A stretch of 6,540 nucleotides of DNA from an uncultured Sutterella sp. (GTDB lineage: Bacteria > Pseudomonadota > Gammaproteobacteria > Burkholderiales > Burkholderiaceae_F). The stretch lies in contig USHK01000064.1 in NCBI GenBank assembly GCA_900554375.1, positions 1 to 6,540 of the forward strand. Direction: 5' to 3'. Within the stretch, counting starts at the first letter, position 1. The number at the start of each line of letters is the position of its first letter. The position numbers and the translations under genes are program-made. Positions 1 to 6,505 of the stretch are shown piece by piece. A model generated the notes under the pieces. The model had not been told where the DNA came from. It made no database searches and saw only the letters and a list, made by a program, of their open reading frames with translations.

Positions 1-41
1 GTAAGGAGTCGTCGGCAGCGTCAGATGTGTATAAGAGACAG
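1..41 (+). other. Nextera/Tn5 sequencing adapter with i5 index (artefact)
   Basis: Bases 9-22 read TCGTCGGCAGCGTC and bases 23-41 read AGATGTGTATAAGAGACAG. Together these are the Illumina Nextera read-1 adapter, the second part being the Tn5 mosaic end. Bases 1-8 (GTAAGGAG) match, from memory, the Nextera i5 index 505. This is library DNA, not genome. It also supplies the false start codon at 25-27, which yields the peptide MCIRDS often seen on contaminated metagenomic proteins. Biological sequence begins at about base 42. Confidence 0.98.
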
Positions 42-42
42 C

Positions 43-969
43 CATTACCCTACATTTGAAGAGCAAAACCCGCAACTGTATGCTGACTATATCAGAGATC
101 TGAAACGCTACAAGGATGGAGAACATAAGTTAGTCTTTGTCTCTTTTGACAATCCGGAAACTAATCCAATCAATCAAACCGAACGTCTCACCGCTATACT
201 GGACAGTGTGGATTTTATCTGTTTGAATAATCCAGAAAAGCTCTCGTCTGAAACACAAGCCGAAATGGTAAAAATACGCGAGAAGAATATCCGCACGCTT
301 TCCTGCATTAATTATGAGAGTTTAGAACAAGAATGGAACAATAAGGCAAAAGATAATTCCGAATTGACGGAAGAAGATGCACAAAGGTATCTGAATGAAC
401 GTACGGATGCTATGCTGGTTCTATGTGACAATTATGGATATGATGGTATCCTAATTGACTATACAGGACTTTCAATGGTGGGTATGCAAGAAGATGTGTT
501 ACAACAATACAAGGCACGTCAGCAAAACTTCTTCAGCAGAGTGTTGGATTGGCGGATTAAGCATACCGACAAAACATTGGTTTTTTACGGTTATGTGCAG
601 TATTTGGCTCCAGAAAACATGGATATGCTGGATAAATACAATCATCTGATACTGAAAACCGCTTCTTCCAAAAACATGGAGGATCTGACATTAAATGTTT
701 TTATGGCTATTCAAGCAGGCATAGACGTAGCAGGAACGAATGCGGATCTTGTTCCAAAAGATCGTTTTATTGCCTGTACACAGTTTCCTCAACAGGAAGA
801 TAAGGATATGATAATTGGTTATTGGGATACACGGGATGCAAATGGAAATAAAGTATTGGCTGCACAAGGTACAGCTCAATGGATTGTACAGGCATCACCA
901 GATTATACCTGCACTGGTATTTTTATCATCAATATCTTAGTGAAAACACTTAATAAAATTAGGTTCTAA
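43..969 (+). CDS. Partial GH18-like protein of Bacteroidota type, catalytic motif degenerate; 5' end missing
   Basis: The frame enters from the adapter, so the true N-terminus, including any lipoprotein signal, is absent. About 308 residues are visible. They alternate predicted strands and helices like a TIM barrel, for example LVFVSFDNP, VDFICLN, IRTLSCINYE and TLVFYGYVQYL. The segment YGYDGILIDYTG (bases 433-468) aligns with the GH18 signature DGxDxDxE, but the second Asp is Leu and the catalytic Glu is Thr. From what I know, Bacteroides polysaccharide-utilisation loci encode GH18-like surface proteins, both active endoglycosidases and inactive glycan-binding relatives. This one looks non-catalytic. 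The resemblance fades after GIFIIN (ending near base 933), where family members usually continue with an N-x-x-x-DY-like stretch. The final 11 residues therefore probably come from foreign DNA after a join. Codon use is AT-rich, unlike all later genes. The family call is moderate and the inactivity is inferred from the motif. Confidence 0.6.
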   Translation, partial: HYPTFEEQNPQLYADYIRDLKRYKDGEHKLVFVSFDNPETNPINQTERLTAILDSVDFICLNNPEKLSSETQAEMVKIREKNIRTLSCINYESLEQEWNNKAKDNSELTEEDAQRYLNERTDAMLVLCDNYGYDGILIDYTGLSMVGMQEDVLQQYKARQQNFFSRVLDWRIKHTDKTLVFYGYVQYLAPENMDMLDKYNHLILKTASSKNMEDLTLNVFMAIQAGIDVAGTNADLVPKDRFIACTQFPQQEDKDMIIGYWDTRDANGNKVLAAQGTAQWIVQASPDYTCTGIFIINILVKTLNKIRF

Positions 970-970
970 G
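925..970. other. Probable chimeric junction between two genomes
   Basis: Upstream lies an AT-rich Bacteroidota-type reading frame. Downstream lies the control region and genes of a proteobacterial genome on the same strand. The GH18-like protein stops resembling its family at about base 933 and terminates at 967-969 after a short low-complexity tail (ILVKTLNKIRF). No insertion sequence, integrase, tRNA or repeat is visible at the change. Because the fragment is flanked by amplification adapters, a PCR or ligation chimera is the simplest explanation. A natural transfer or a genuine gene end cannot be excluded. The exact breakpoint is not resolved. Confidence 0.55.
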
Positions 971-1077
971 CAAAATAGAAAAACCCTCTTATTTATCGAA
1001 AATAACATTTAAAATCAAGCAATTAATGTCAAAATATAATCCGTAAGGCCTAGGTATTTTCCCTAATGAATCTTTTA

Positions 1078-1094
1078 AAGTGAAATTTTCACTT
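1078..1094. promoter_or_regulatory. Near-perfect palindrome upstream of dcuB, operator candidate
   Basis: The sequence AAGTGAAATTTTCACTT has two perfect 8-base arms around one central base. It overlaps the proposed -35 element of dcuB. The GTGA and TCAC half-sites are separated by five bases, whereas CRP sites normally have six, and the sequence does not fit the FNR pattern TTGAT-N4-ATCAA. The regulator is therefore unknown. A dimeric repressor or activator of dcuB is an inference from symmetry and position. Confidence 0.4.
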
Positions 1095-1121
1095 GTTTAC
1101 AGAAAAAAAACGGCGGATTAT
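1093..1121 (+). promoter_or_regulatory. Possible sigma-70 promoter of dcuB
   Basis: A -35-like TTGTTT (1093-1098) and a -10-like GATTAT (1116-1121) are separated by 17 bases, with an A-tract in the spacer. The matches are modest, 3 of 6 and 4 of 6. Transcription would begin near 1128, leaving a leader of roughly 60 bases before dcuB. The rest of 970-1189 is AT-rich and I see no other gene in it. Confidence 0.35.
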
Positions 1122-1173
1122 TCCGTTTGTTTCAGAAAGAAACAATTTGTAAAAAGATCTCTGAAAAGTTTAG

Positions 1174-1180
1174 ACAGGAG
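1174..1180 (+). promoter_or_regulatory. Shine-Dalgarno site that fixes the dcuB start
   Basis: ACAGGAG lies nine bases before ATG at 1190. The frame stays open upstream to a TTG at 1127, which would add 21 mostly charged and polar residues. That extension has no comparable ribosome-binding site and no counterpart in DcuB proteins, which begin directly with a membrane segment. The 1190 start is therefore preferred. Confidence 0.8.
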
Positions 1181-1189
1181 AAATTCGCC

Positions 1190-2551
1190 ATGAGTATTTA
1201 TTTCTGGTTCCAATTTGCCCTGCTGATTGCATTCCTCTTTATCTCCGCTCCCCGCGGCGGTATGTTCCTGGGTTTGTTCTCCGGCATCGGTTTGATTGTG
1301 ATTATGTTCGGTCCGAAACCTTGGTTAGGCCTTCCTCCGGGTAAACCGCCGGTCGACGTTATTCTGACCATCATCGCCGTGGTGGCAGCAGGTTCTACGC
1401 TGCAGGCTTCCGGCGGCTTGGACTGCATGCTTCAGATCGCTGAAAAGATTCTGAGAAAACGTCCTAAAGTTGTGACCTTCCTCGCTCCGCTCTGCACCTT
1501 CACACTGACGATCCTCTGCGGTACAGGCCATACGGTTTACACACTCCTCCCCATTATTTATGACGTCGCAATCAAGACCGGCATCCGTCCGGAACGTCCG
1601 ATGGCAGCTTCCTCTATCGCTGCTCAGATGGGTGTGATCTGCTCTCCGGTGTCCGTCGCCTGCGTTTCTATGGTCGCTTTGATCGCCGGCCATCCGATGG
1701 CAAACGGTACTGAAGTCGGTCTGGTTGAACTCTGCAGCTTGACGATTCCTGCCGGTTTGATCGGTTTGCTCGTCATGGCTACATACTCCAACTTCCGCGG
1801 TAAAGACCTCGACAAAGACCCGCAGTTCCAGGCTCTTATTGCTGATCCGGAAGCCAAACGCTATGTTTACGGCGACTCTATGACTCTCCTTGGCAAGAAG
1901 CTCCCGTCCAGACAGTGGACCGCGATGTGGATCTTCCTTGCTGTAGTGCTCGTCGTTGCTCTGCTTGGTGCCTTCGCTGAACTTCGTCCGATGGTCGGCA
2001 AGAAACATCTCTCCATGACTCTGGTTATTCAGATGTTCATGCTCTGCGCCGGCGCTCTCATCTGCATGATTACAAAGACTCCTCCGAAGTCTGTCGGCGG
2101 TACATCCGTGTTCCGTTCCGGTATGGTCGCTGTGGTCTGCGTGTTCGGTGTTGCATGGCTCTCCGATACGATCTTCAAGGCTCACCTCAATGAACTGAAA
2201 GAAGTCCTCGTTGAATACGTCAAGCTCTATCCGTGGGCATACGCAGTCGTTCTCCTGTTAGTTTCCAAGCTCGTTAACTCTCAGGCTGCTGCTATCGCCA
2301 TCGTGGTTCCGGTTGCTATCAGCATCGGTACTCCGACTGGTGTGGTTGTCGGCTGCTGCTCTGCTTGCTACGGCTACTACATCATCCCGACTTATCCTTC
2401 TGACTTGGCCTCCATCGAGTTCGACCGCTCCGGAACAACTCACATTGGTAAGTTCGTGATCAACCACTCCTTCATCCTTCCGGGCTTGATCGGTGTGATC
2501 ACCGCCACGATCTGCGGTTACTTTATGGCGATCGCTCGCGGCTGGATCTAA
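1190..2551 (+). CDS. dcuB: Anaerobic C4-dicarboxylate transporter DcuB (fumarate/succinate antiporter)
   Basis: The 453-residue inner-membrane protein resembles E. coli DcuB (446 residues, from memory) over its whole length, and is clearly closer to DcuB than to DcuA. Recognised blocks include GKPPVDV (51-57), TLQASGGLD (70-78), TILCGTGH (107-114), [11 protein letters not shown] (132-142), FRGKDLDKD (202-210), and near the C-terminus [20 protein letters not shown] (402-421) followed by [15 protein letters not shown]. Many hydrophobic segments alternate with short loops, as expected for the Dcu family. DcuB takes up fumarate, malate or aspartate in exchange for succinate during fumarate respiration. 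In E. coli DcuB, residues K353, T394 and D398 are reported to be needed for co-sensing with the DcuS kinase. The aligned residues K360, T401 and D405 are present here at a constant offset of seven, so a regulatory role is possible, although no dcuSR is visible. The gene appears to be transcribed alone, ending at the terminator before napD. Confidence 0.95.
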   Translation: MSIYFWFQFALLIAFLFISAPRGGMFLGLFSGIGLIVIMFGPKPWLGLPPGKPPVDVILTIIAVVAAGSTLQASGGLDCMLQIAEKILRKRPKVVTFLAPLCTFTLTILCGTGHTVYTLLPIIYDVAIKTGIRPERPMAASSIAAQMGVICSPVSVACVSMVALIAGHPMANGTEVGLVELCSLTIPAGLIGLLVMATYSNFRGKDLDKDPQFQALIADPEAKRYVYGDSMTLLGKKLPSRQWTAMWIFLAVVLVVALLGAFAELRPMVGKKHLSMTLVIQMFMLCAGALICMITKTPPKSVGGTSVFRSGMVAVVCVFGVAWLSDTIFKAHLNELKEVLVEYVKLYPWAYAVVLLLVSKLVNSQAAAIAIVVPVAISIGTPTGVVVGCCSACYGYYIIPTYPSDLASIEFDRSGTTHIGKFVINHSFILPGLIGVITATICGYFMAIARGWI

Positions 2552-2592
2552 GAGATGCTTTAGTACTCTAGAAAAGCTCTGATTTTTTGAAG

Positions 2593-2630
2593 CGAGGGAA
2601 AACACCTAGTGTTTTCCCTCGTTTTGTTTT
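2593..2630 (+). terminator. Strong intrinsic terminator after dcuB
   Basis: A perfect 13-base-pair stem (CGAGGGAAAACAC at 2593-2605 with GTGTTTTCCCTCG at 2609-2621) has a three-base loop and is followed by TTTTGTTTT. It lies 41 bases after the dcuB stop codon. The left flank lacks the A-tract needed for termination in the opposite direction, so it acts mainly on the + strand. It should insulate the nap genes from dcuB transcription. Confidence 0.93.
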
Positions 2631-2648
2631 ATGCTCTTGGAGTACTCG

Positions 2649-2667
2649 CTTGAGCTTGTCGCTCGAG
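2649..2667. promoter_or_regulatory. Imperfect inverted repeat upstream of napD
   Basis: CTTGAGC (2649-2655) and GCTCGAG (2661-2667) are inverted copies with one mismatch, separated by five bases. They lie between the dcuB terminator and napD, the only place in the window for a nap promoter. The repeat could be an operator or a small RNA hairpin in the leader. It does not match a NarL/NarP or FNR consensus well. I could not place a convincing -35/-10 pair here, although a TATTAT occurs at 2695-2700. Confidence 0.25.
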
Positions 2668-2714
2668 TGTTGGTAGATTCTTAAAGGACACTCATATTAT
2701 CTAAAGGAGTTGTT

Positions 2715-2960
2715 ATGAACTATTCCGGAGTGTTGGTTAGTGCCTACCCCGGCCGTTATGACGAAATGCTCCGTGAACTTGACACCATAGACGGTGTGGA
2801 AGTCCACCAAAAGGATCCTGATCATAATCGCTGCATCATTGTGATTGAAGCTCCGGATGTCACAGCGGAAGTTGACCTTTTTAAAGCCGTTTCCAATCTT
2901 TCCAGTGTGGTCGATGCGGCTCTTGTCGTTCACAACTTTGAGGACGATGTAACCGGTTGA
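2715..2960 (+). CDS. napD: NapD, chaperone for the Tat signal of periplasmic nitrate reductase
   Basis: This 81-residue cytoplasmic protein matches NapD in size (E. coli about 87) and in pattern: an N-terminal strand SGVLVSAYP, the centre IDGVEVHQKDP-x-x-NRCIIVIEAPD (25-48), which parallels the PGCEV...LIVVVEAED region of E. coli, and the closing strand VDAALVVHNFED. The family has a ferredoxin-like fold and binds the twin-arginine signal peptide of NapA, holding back export until the molybdenum cofactor is inserted. AAAGGAG at 2703-2709, five bases before the ATG, is a strong ribosome-binding site. It is the first gene of the visible nap unit, 51 bases before napA, which fits its role as the NapA maturation partner. 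No napE, napF or napC precedes it. Confidence 0.9.
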   Translation: MNYSGVLVSAYPGRYDEMLRELDTIDGVEVHQKDPDHNRCIIVIEAPDVTAEVDLFKAVSNLSSVVDAALVVHNFEDDVTG

Positions 2961-3011
2961 TTACCAAATACTTAGATTTTCCCCAATTAGATTTCTTGTT
3001 CAGGAGACAAT

Positions 3012-5777
3012 ATGACGATTAATAATCCCCAAGTTAAACGTCGTGATTTACTGAAAGCCGGTGTAGCTGCGTCTGCCGCTATGACGGTCGGTATTCCTCT
3101 GAGCGAAGTAGCTAAAGCTGCGATTCAGAGCAGCGAAGGCTCTATCGTTTGGACAAAAGGCGTATGCCGTTTCTGCGGTACCGGCTGCGGTCTTCAGGTC
3201 GGAGTGAAGGACGGCCGTGTCGTAGCGACTAAAGGTGACCCCGATGCGCCCGTCAACAGAGGTTTGAACTGTATCAAAGGCTATTTCAACGCCAAGATCC
3301 TTTACGGTAAGGATCGTTTGACGCAGCCTCTGATGCGCCGTACGAACGGAAAATTCGATAAGAACGGCAAGTTTGAAGCCGTGACGTGGGACGAAGCCCT
3401 CACCGAAATGGCGAATCAGTTCAAACGTGTTTACAAGGAAAAGGGACCGACAGGCGTCGCGATTCTTGGCAGCGGTCAGTACACCATCCCGGAAGCTTAT
3501 GCAGCCAGCAAACTCGTAAAAGCCGGTTGGCGTTCTAACAACATTGACCCGAATGCTCGCCTTTGCATGGCGAGCGCTGTGGTTGGTTTTTACCAGGTGT
3601 TTGGTATCGATGAGCCGGCTAACAACTACTCCGATATCGAAAAATGCAACACAATGGTTTTGTGGGGCAATAACATGGCCGAAGCTCATCCGGTTCTTTG
3701 GTCTCGTGTTGCCGACCGCAAGCTGACGCACAAAGAAACGAAGATCATCAATCTCACAACCTATAAGAACATGAGTTCTAACATGGCCGATGAAACGATC
3801 ATCTTCGCTCCGAACGGTGACTTGGCTATCCTAAATTATCTCCTGAGAGAAATCGTTCACCGTGACGCAATTGATCACGACTTCGTGAACAAGCACTGCA
3901 TCTTCGCCGCCGGCGGAATGGATATTGGCTACGGTATGCGTCCGACTGATAAGTACGCATTCCCGAAAGAAAAAGATATTCAGGCTAAGCAGAACGCTAT
4001 CATCCTGAGCAAAGAAGAAGCCATCGCTCAGAGCCGACCTGAATTGGCCGGCAAAGAAGTCAAACAGACTCAGCAGGGCGGCAAGGCCGGTGCTCACTGG
4101 AGCATCACGTTTGAAGACTTCAAAAAAGGCGTCGAACCCTATACCTTGGACTTCACAGCCCAGATCGCTAAGGGCGACCCGGACGAAAGTCTGGAAGATT
4201 TCAAGAAGAAACTTAAGAACCTTGCCGATATCTACATTGACAAGAAGAACGACATTCTCAGCTTCTGGTGCATGGGCTTTAACCAGCATCAGAGAGGTGT
4301 TTGGGTCAATGAACTGATTGACTCTGTTCACCTCCTGCTTGCTAAACATGCCCGGCCGGGTAACGGAGCCTTCTCCTTGACCGGTCAGCCTTCTGCCTGT
4401 GGTTCGGCTCGAGAAGTCGGTACATTCTGCCATCGACTGCCGTCAGACCTGCTTGTGGCTCAGAAGCCGGCCCGTGTTAAGAGTGAAAAGATTTGGGGCG
4501 TTCCTGAAAAGACGATTAACCCGAAAGTGGGTCGTGCCTACATGGAAATTCTCCGCGGTATGGAAGACAACTCCGTTAACTTCGTTTGGACACAGGTTGT
4601 TAACCCCTTCCAGGCAGCTCCTAACTCCAATCATTGGCTTAAAGCGGCGCGACACCCCGAGAACTTTATTGTCGTGGCGGACGCATATCCGACGTTCTCC
4701 TGCCAGTACGCTGACTTGATTCTGCCGGCAGCTATGATCTTCGAAAAATGGGGCCTCTACGGCAATGCCGAACGTCGTACACAAGGCTGGCAGCAGATGG
4801 CCAATCCTCCCGGAGAAGCTCGTACCGATCTGTGGATGATGATGGAATTTGCAAAACGTCTGCAGGTTAAAGACTGCTGGGGCGAACAGCCGGTTCCGGG
4901 CCTCAAGGTTGAAGGCTACACCGACGGCAAGCTGCCGAGCGTTCTCGACGAAGCCGAGAAGATGGGCATCAAGCCTGATATGACGCTCTATGACGTTCTC
5001 TTCGCACGTCCCGAAAACACCCAGGTTGCTTGGCCTGATCCTGAGCTTGTCAGTAAGATCAACAGCACAACGGCTCCGGGCAATCTGAAGTGGTTCCCTG
5101 AGAAGGCCTTGTTCAACGAATATCGTAAGTTCACATTAGGCGACGGCCACGACCTGGCGGACTTTACAACCTATATGAACTCCGAAACTCGCGGCTTAAT
5201 TTGGCCGGTTGTTAACGGTAAGGAAACACTCTACCGCTTCAACCAGGACTATGACCCGTATGTGAAAGAGGGCGGTTACGCGTTCTACGGCAAGCTCTTT
5301 AAGGCAATTCCGTCCGGCAACCTGTTCGGCGTCACGGATCCGAAACCGGTTCCGCTGCCCAACAAAGCCAAGATCTTCTTCCGTCCGTATGCTGCTCCTG
5401 TTGAGCAGCCGGATAAGGAATATGACCTGTGGCTCTGTACCGGTCGTATCCTTGAACATTGGCATACCGGCAGTATGACCATGAGAGTGCCTGAACTGGA
5501 ACGTGCCCAGGCTAATGCCTTCTTGTACATGAATCCGCAGGATGCTGAAAAACGCGGCTTGAAGAACGGCGACTATGCAGTCTGCGAAAGCCGCCGCGGT
5601 CAGGTTAAAGCGATCGTTCAGACCAACCAGCGTAACTTCATGCCAAGAGGAACGACATGGCTGGCCTTCTTTGATAGAAAGGTCCAAACCAACCAGGTCG
5701 TTATTGACGCGACAGACCCGATTTCCGAAGAACCGGATTTCAAGAAATCTGCCGTCAAGGTCTACAAAGCTCAGTAA
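3012..5777 (+). CDS. napA: NapA, periplasmic nitrate reductase catalytic subunit, long form
   Basis: NapA reduces nitrate to nitrite in the periplasm using a bis-MGD molybdenum centre and one 4Fe-4S cluster. The 921-residue product begins with a twin-arginine signal (KRRDLLKAG, residues 9-17), a hydrophobic Ala/Val stretch, and a likely cleavage site after AKA at 34-36. Cluster ligands are C52, C55, C59 and C87. The molybdenum ligand is C185 in ARLCMAS, a cysteine as in the NapA class rather than selenocysteine. NapA-type blocks follow: WGNNMAEAHPVLWSR (218-232), MGFNQHQRGVW (421-431), TGQPSACGSAREVGTF (457-472) and, at about 816-823, HWHTGSMT. Length exceeds E. coli NapA (828) and approaches the Campylobacter/Wolinella type (about 925). 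Part of the excess is a Lys/Glu/Gln-rich stretch at about 311-362. AGGAG at 3002-3006 lies five bases before the ATG. The gene sits between napD and napG, probably in one operon. The frame is complete and shows no damage. Confidence 0.97.
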   Translation: MTINNPQVKRRDLLKAGVAASAAMTVGIPLSEVAKAAIQSSEGSIVWTKGVCRFCGTGCGLQVGVKDGRVVATKGDPDAPVNRGLNCIKGYFNAKILYGKDRLTQPLMRRTNGKFDKNGKFEAVTWDEALTEMANQFKRVYKEKGPTGVAILGSGQYTIPEAYAASKLVKAGWRSNNIDPNARLCMASAVVGFYQVFGIDEPANNYSDIEKCNTMVLWGNNMAEAHPVLWSRVADRKLTHKETKIINLTTYKNMSSNMADETIIFAPNGDLAILNYLLREIVHRDAIDHDFVNKHCIFAAGGMDIGYGMRPTDKYAFPKEKDIQAKQNAIILSKEEAIAQSRPELAGKEVKQTQQGGKAGAHWSITFEDFKKGVEPYTLDFTAQIAKGDPDESLEDFKKKLKNLADIYIDKKNDILSFWCMGFNQHQRGVWVNELIDSVHLLLAKHARPGNGAFSLTGQPSACGSAREVGTFCHRLPSDLLVAQKPARVKSEKIWGVPEKTINPKVGRAYMEILRGMEDNSVNFVWTQVVNPFQAAPNSNHWLKAARHPENFIVVADAYPTFSCQYADLILPAAMIFEKWGLYGNAERRTQGWQQMANPPGEARTDLWMMMEFAKRLQVKDCWGEQPVPGLKVEGYTDGKLPSVLDEAEKMGIKPDMTLYDVLFARPENTQVAWPDPELVSKINSTTAPGNLKWFPEKALFNEYRKFTLGDGHDLADFTTYMNSETRGLIWPVVNGKETLYRFNQDYDPYVKEGGYAFYGKLFKAIPSGNLFGVTDPKPVPLPNKAKIFFRPYAAPVEQPDKEYDLWLCTGRILEHWHTGSMTMRVPELERAQANAFLYMNPQDAEKRGLKNGDYAVCESRRGQVKAIVQTNQRNFMPRGTTWLAFFDRKVQTNQVVIDATDPISEEPDFKKSAVKVYKAQ

Positions 5778-5787
5778 TTATTGAACG

Positions 5788-5808
5788 GGAGGGCTCGATG
5801 AGCCCTCC
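5788..5808 (+). promoter_or_regulatory. Perfect hairpin in the napA-napG gap that hides a ribosome-binding site
   Basis: GGAGGGCTC (5788-5796) pairs exactly with GAGCCCTCC (5800-5808) around the loop GAT. No T-tract follows, so it is not an ordinary intrinsic terminator. The left arm contains the only purine-rich Shine-Dalgarno sequence before napG, and the loop and right arm contain the ATG of the mini-ORF at 5798. A second CCCTCC at 5812-5817 could pair with the same GGAGGG (5788-5793), giving an alternative weaker fold. The hairpin might control translation, or might protect or process the napA mRNA 3' end. Both roles are inferred. Confidence 0.65.
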
Positions 5809-5821
5809 GTACCCTCCATGA
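5798..5821 (+). CDS. Possible seven-codon leader ORF (MSPPYPP) coupled to napG
   Basis: ATG at 5798 is preceded by GGGAGG (5787-5792) with a five-base spacer, the best ribosome-binding arrangement in this gap. The frame reads MSPPYPP and stops at TGA 5819-5821, overlapping the napG ATG (5818-5820) as ATGA. Four of seven residues are proline, in two Pro-Pro pairs, a context known to slow ribosomes without EF-P. The ORF could be a translated coupling peptide that delivers ribosomes to napG by termination-reinitiation. It is very short and chance is possible. Its support is the spacing, the exact stop/start overlap, and the absence of another site for napG. Confidence 0.4.
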   Translation: MSPPYPP

Positions 5822-6505
5822 CGAATCAAACCCGAAGAGACGTTTTAAAGAAAGGTTTGCAAGTCGCTTCCGTTGGCGTGGGCGCCGGTCTTATTTGGGA
5901 TCTGTTTCTGCAGAAGTCCGCAAAAGCCCAGGGGTTTGTTCCCCGTCCGCCAGGAGCACTTCCTCCCGATCGATTTGAAACCGCCTGTTCCAAATGCGGA
6001 CTGTGCGTAGAAGCGTGCCCTTATGACACGCTGAAGCTGGCCCGTTTCAGCGATATCGCTGCTCCCGGGACACCGTTCTTTACGCCGCGTGACATTCCCT
6101 GCTACATGTGCAGAGATATCCCTTGCGTGAGGGCCTGCCCGAGCGGAGCGCTGTCGCACGAATTAACCGATATTACCGAGGCAAAAATGGGTGTGGCCGC
6201 GATCGACCACTACACATGCTTGTCCTGGCAAGGTCTGCGCTGCGAAATCTGCTATCGCGACTGTCCCGAACAAAATAAGGCCATCGTGATTGTCAGCCAA
6301 CCGCGCCAGATCAGTAACCATGCGATGTTCGTACCGGAAATTCATCCCGATAAGTGCACCGGATGCGGTTTGTGCGTGCATAGCTGTCCGACCGATAAGC
6401 CTTCGATCAACATTGTTGATCCGGATGCTTTCCTCGGTAAGATAGGCGACCACTATCGCTTGGGTTGGAAGGAAAAACTCGATGCTCGAGCCGTGCCTGA
6501 TGCAC
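5818..6505 (+). CDS. napG: NapG, ferredoxin-type electron transfer protein of the nap system; 3' end cut
   Basis: Residues 1-229 are visible before the adapter. E. coli NapG has 231 residues and also ends shortly after its HHYRFGW block, which corresponds to DHYRLGW here, so only a few C-terminal residues are probably lost. A twin-arginine signal (TRRDVLKKG, residues 5-13) precedes a hydrophobic stretch and AKA at 35-37, indicating a periplasmic location. Four 4Fe-4S motifs are present: C57/C60/C63/C67; C95/C98/C103/C107; C134/C142/C145/C149; and C180/C183/C186/C190. NapG works with the membrane protein NapH in passing electrons from menaquinol or ubiquinol towards NapA, usually via NapB. Neither napH nor napB is in the window. 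The ATG at 5818 is the only possible start after an in-frame stop at 5782, and the Tat motif agrees with it. It has no Shine-Dalgarno nearby: the six bases just before it are CCCTCC, the complement of one. The gene lies 40 bases after napA. Confidence 0.95.

Noticed and set aside
23..41. Tn5 mosaic ends at both termini suggesting a transposon
   Set aside because: They are joined to the synthetic Nextera tails and an index and point outward, with no transposase gene, so they are library adapters.
1127..1189. Alternative upstream TTG start for dcuB
   Set aside because: The added 21 residues are absent from DcuB proteins, and the strong ribosome-binding site points to ATG at 1190.
970..1189. 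Possible small RNA, tRNA or CRISPR in the AT-rich gap
   Set aside because: No cloverleaf, spaced direct repeats or terminator hairpin could be found. Only the palindrome and a weak promoter stand out.
1325..2185. Long minus-strand open frame (286 codons) opposite dcuB
   Set aside because: It is rich in His, Asp, Arg and Glu with no recognisable domain, typical of the antisense of a membrane protein gene, and it has no convincing ribosome-binding site.
2972..2994. Direct repeat TTAGATTT twice (2972-2979, 2987-2994) between napD and napA
   Set aside because: It is eight AT-rich bases only, with no symmetry or known consensus, so it is easily due to chance.
3048..3731. Minus-strand open frame (227 codons) opposite napA
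   Set aside because: The plus strand encodes the cysteine motifs and Tat signal of NapA. The opposite frame shows no domain and is a codon-use shadow.
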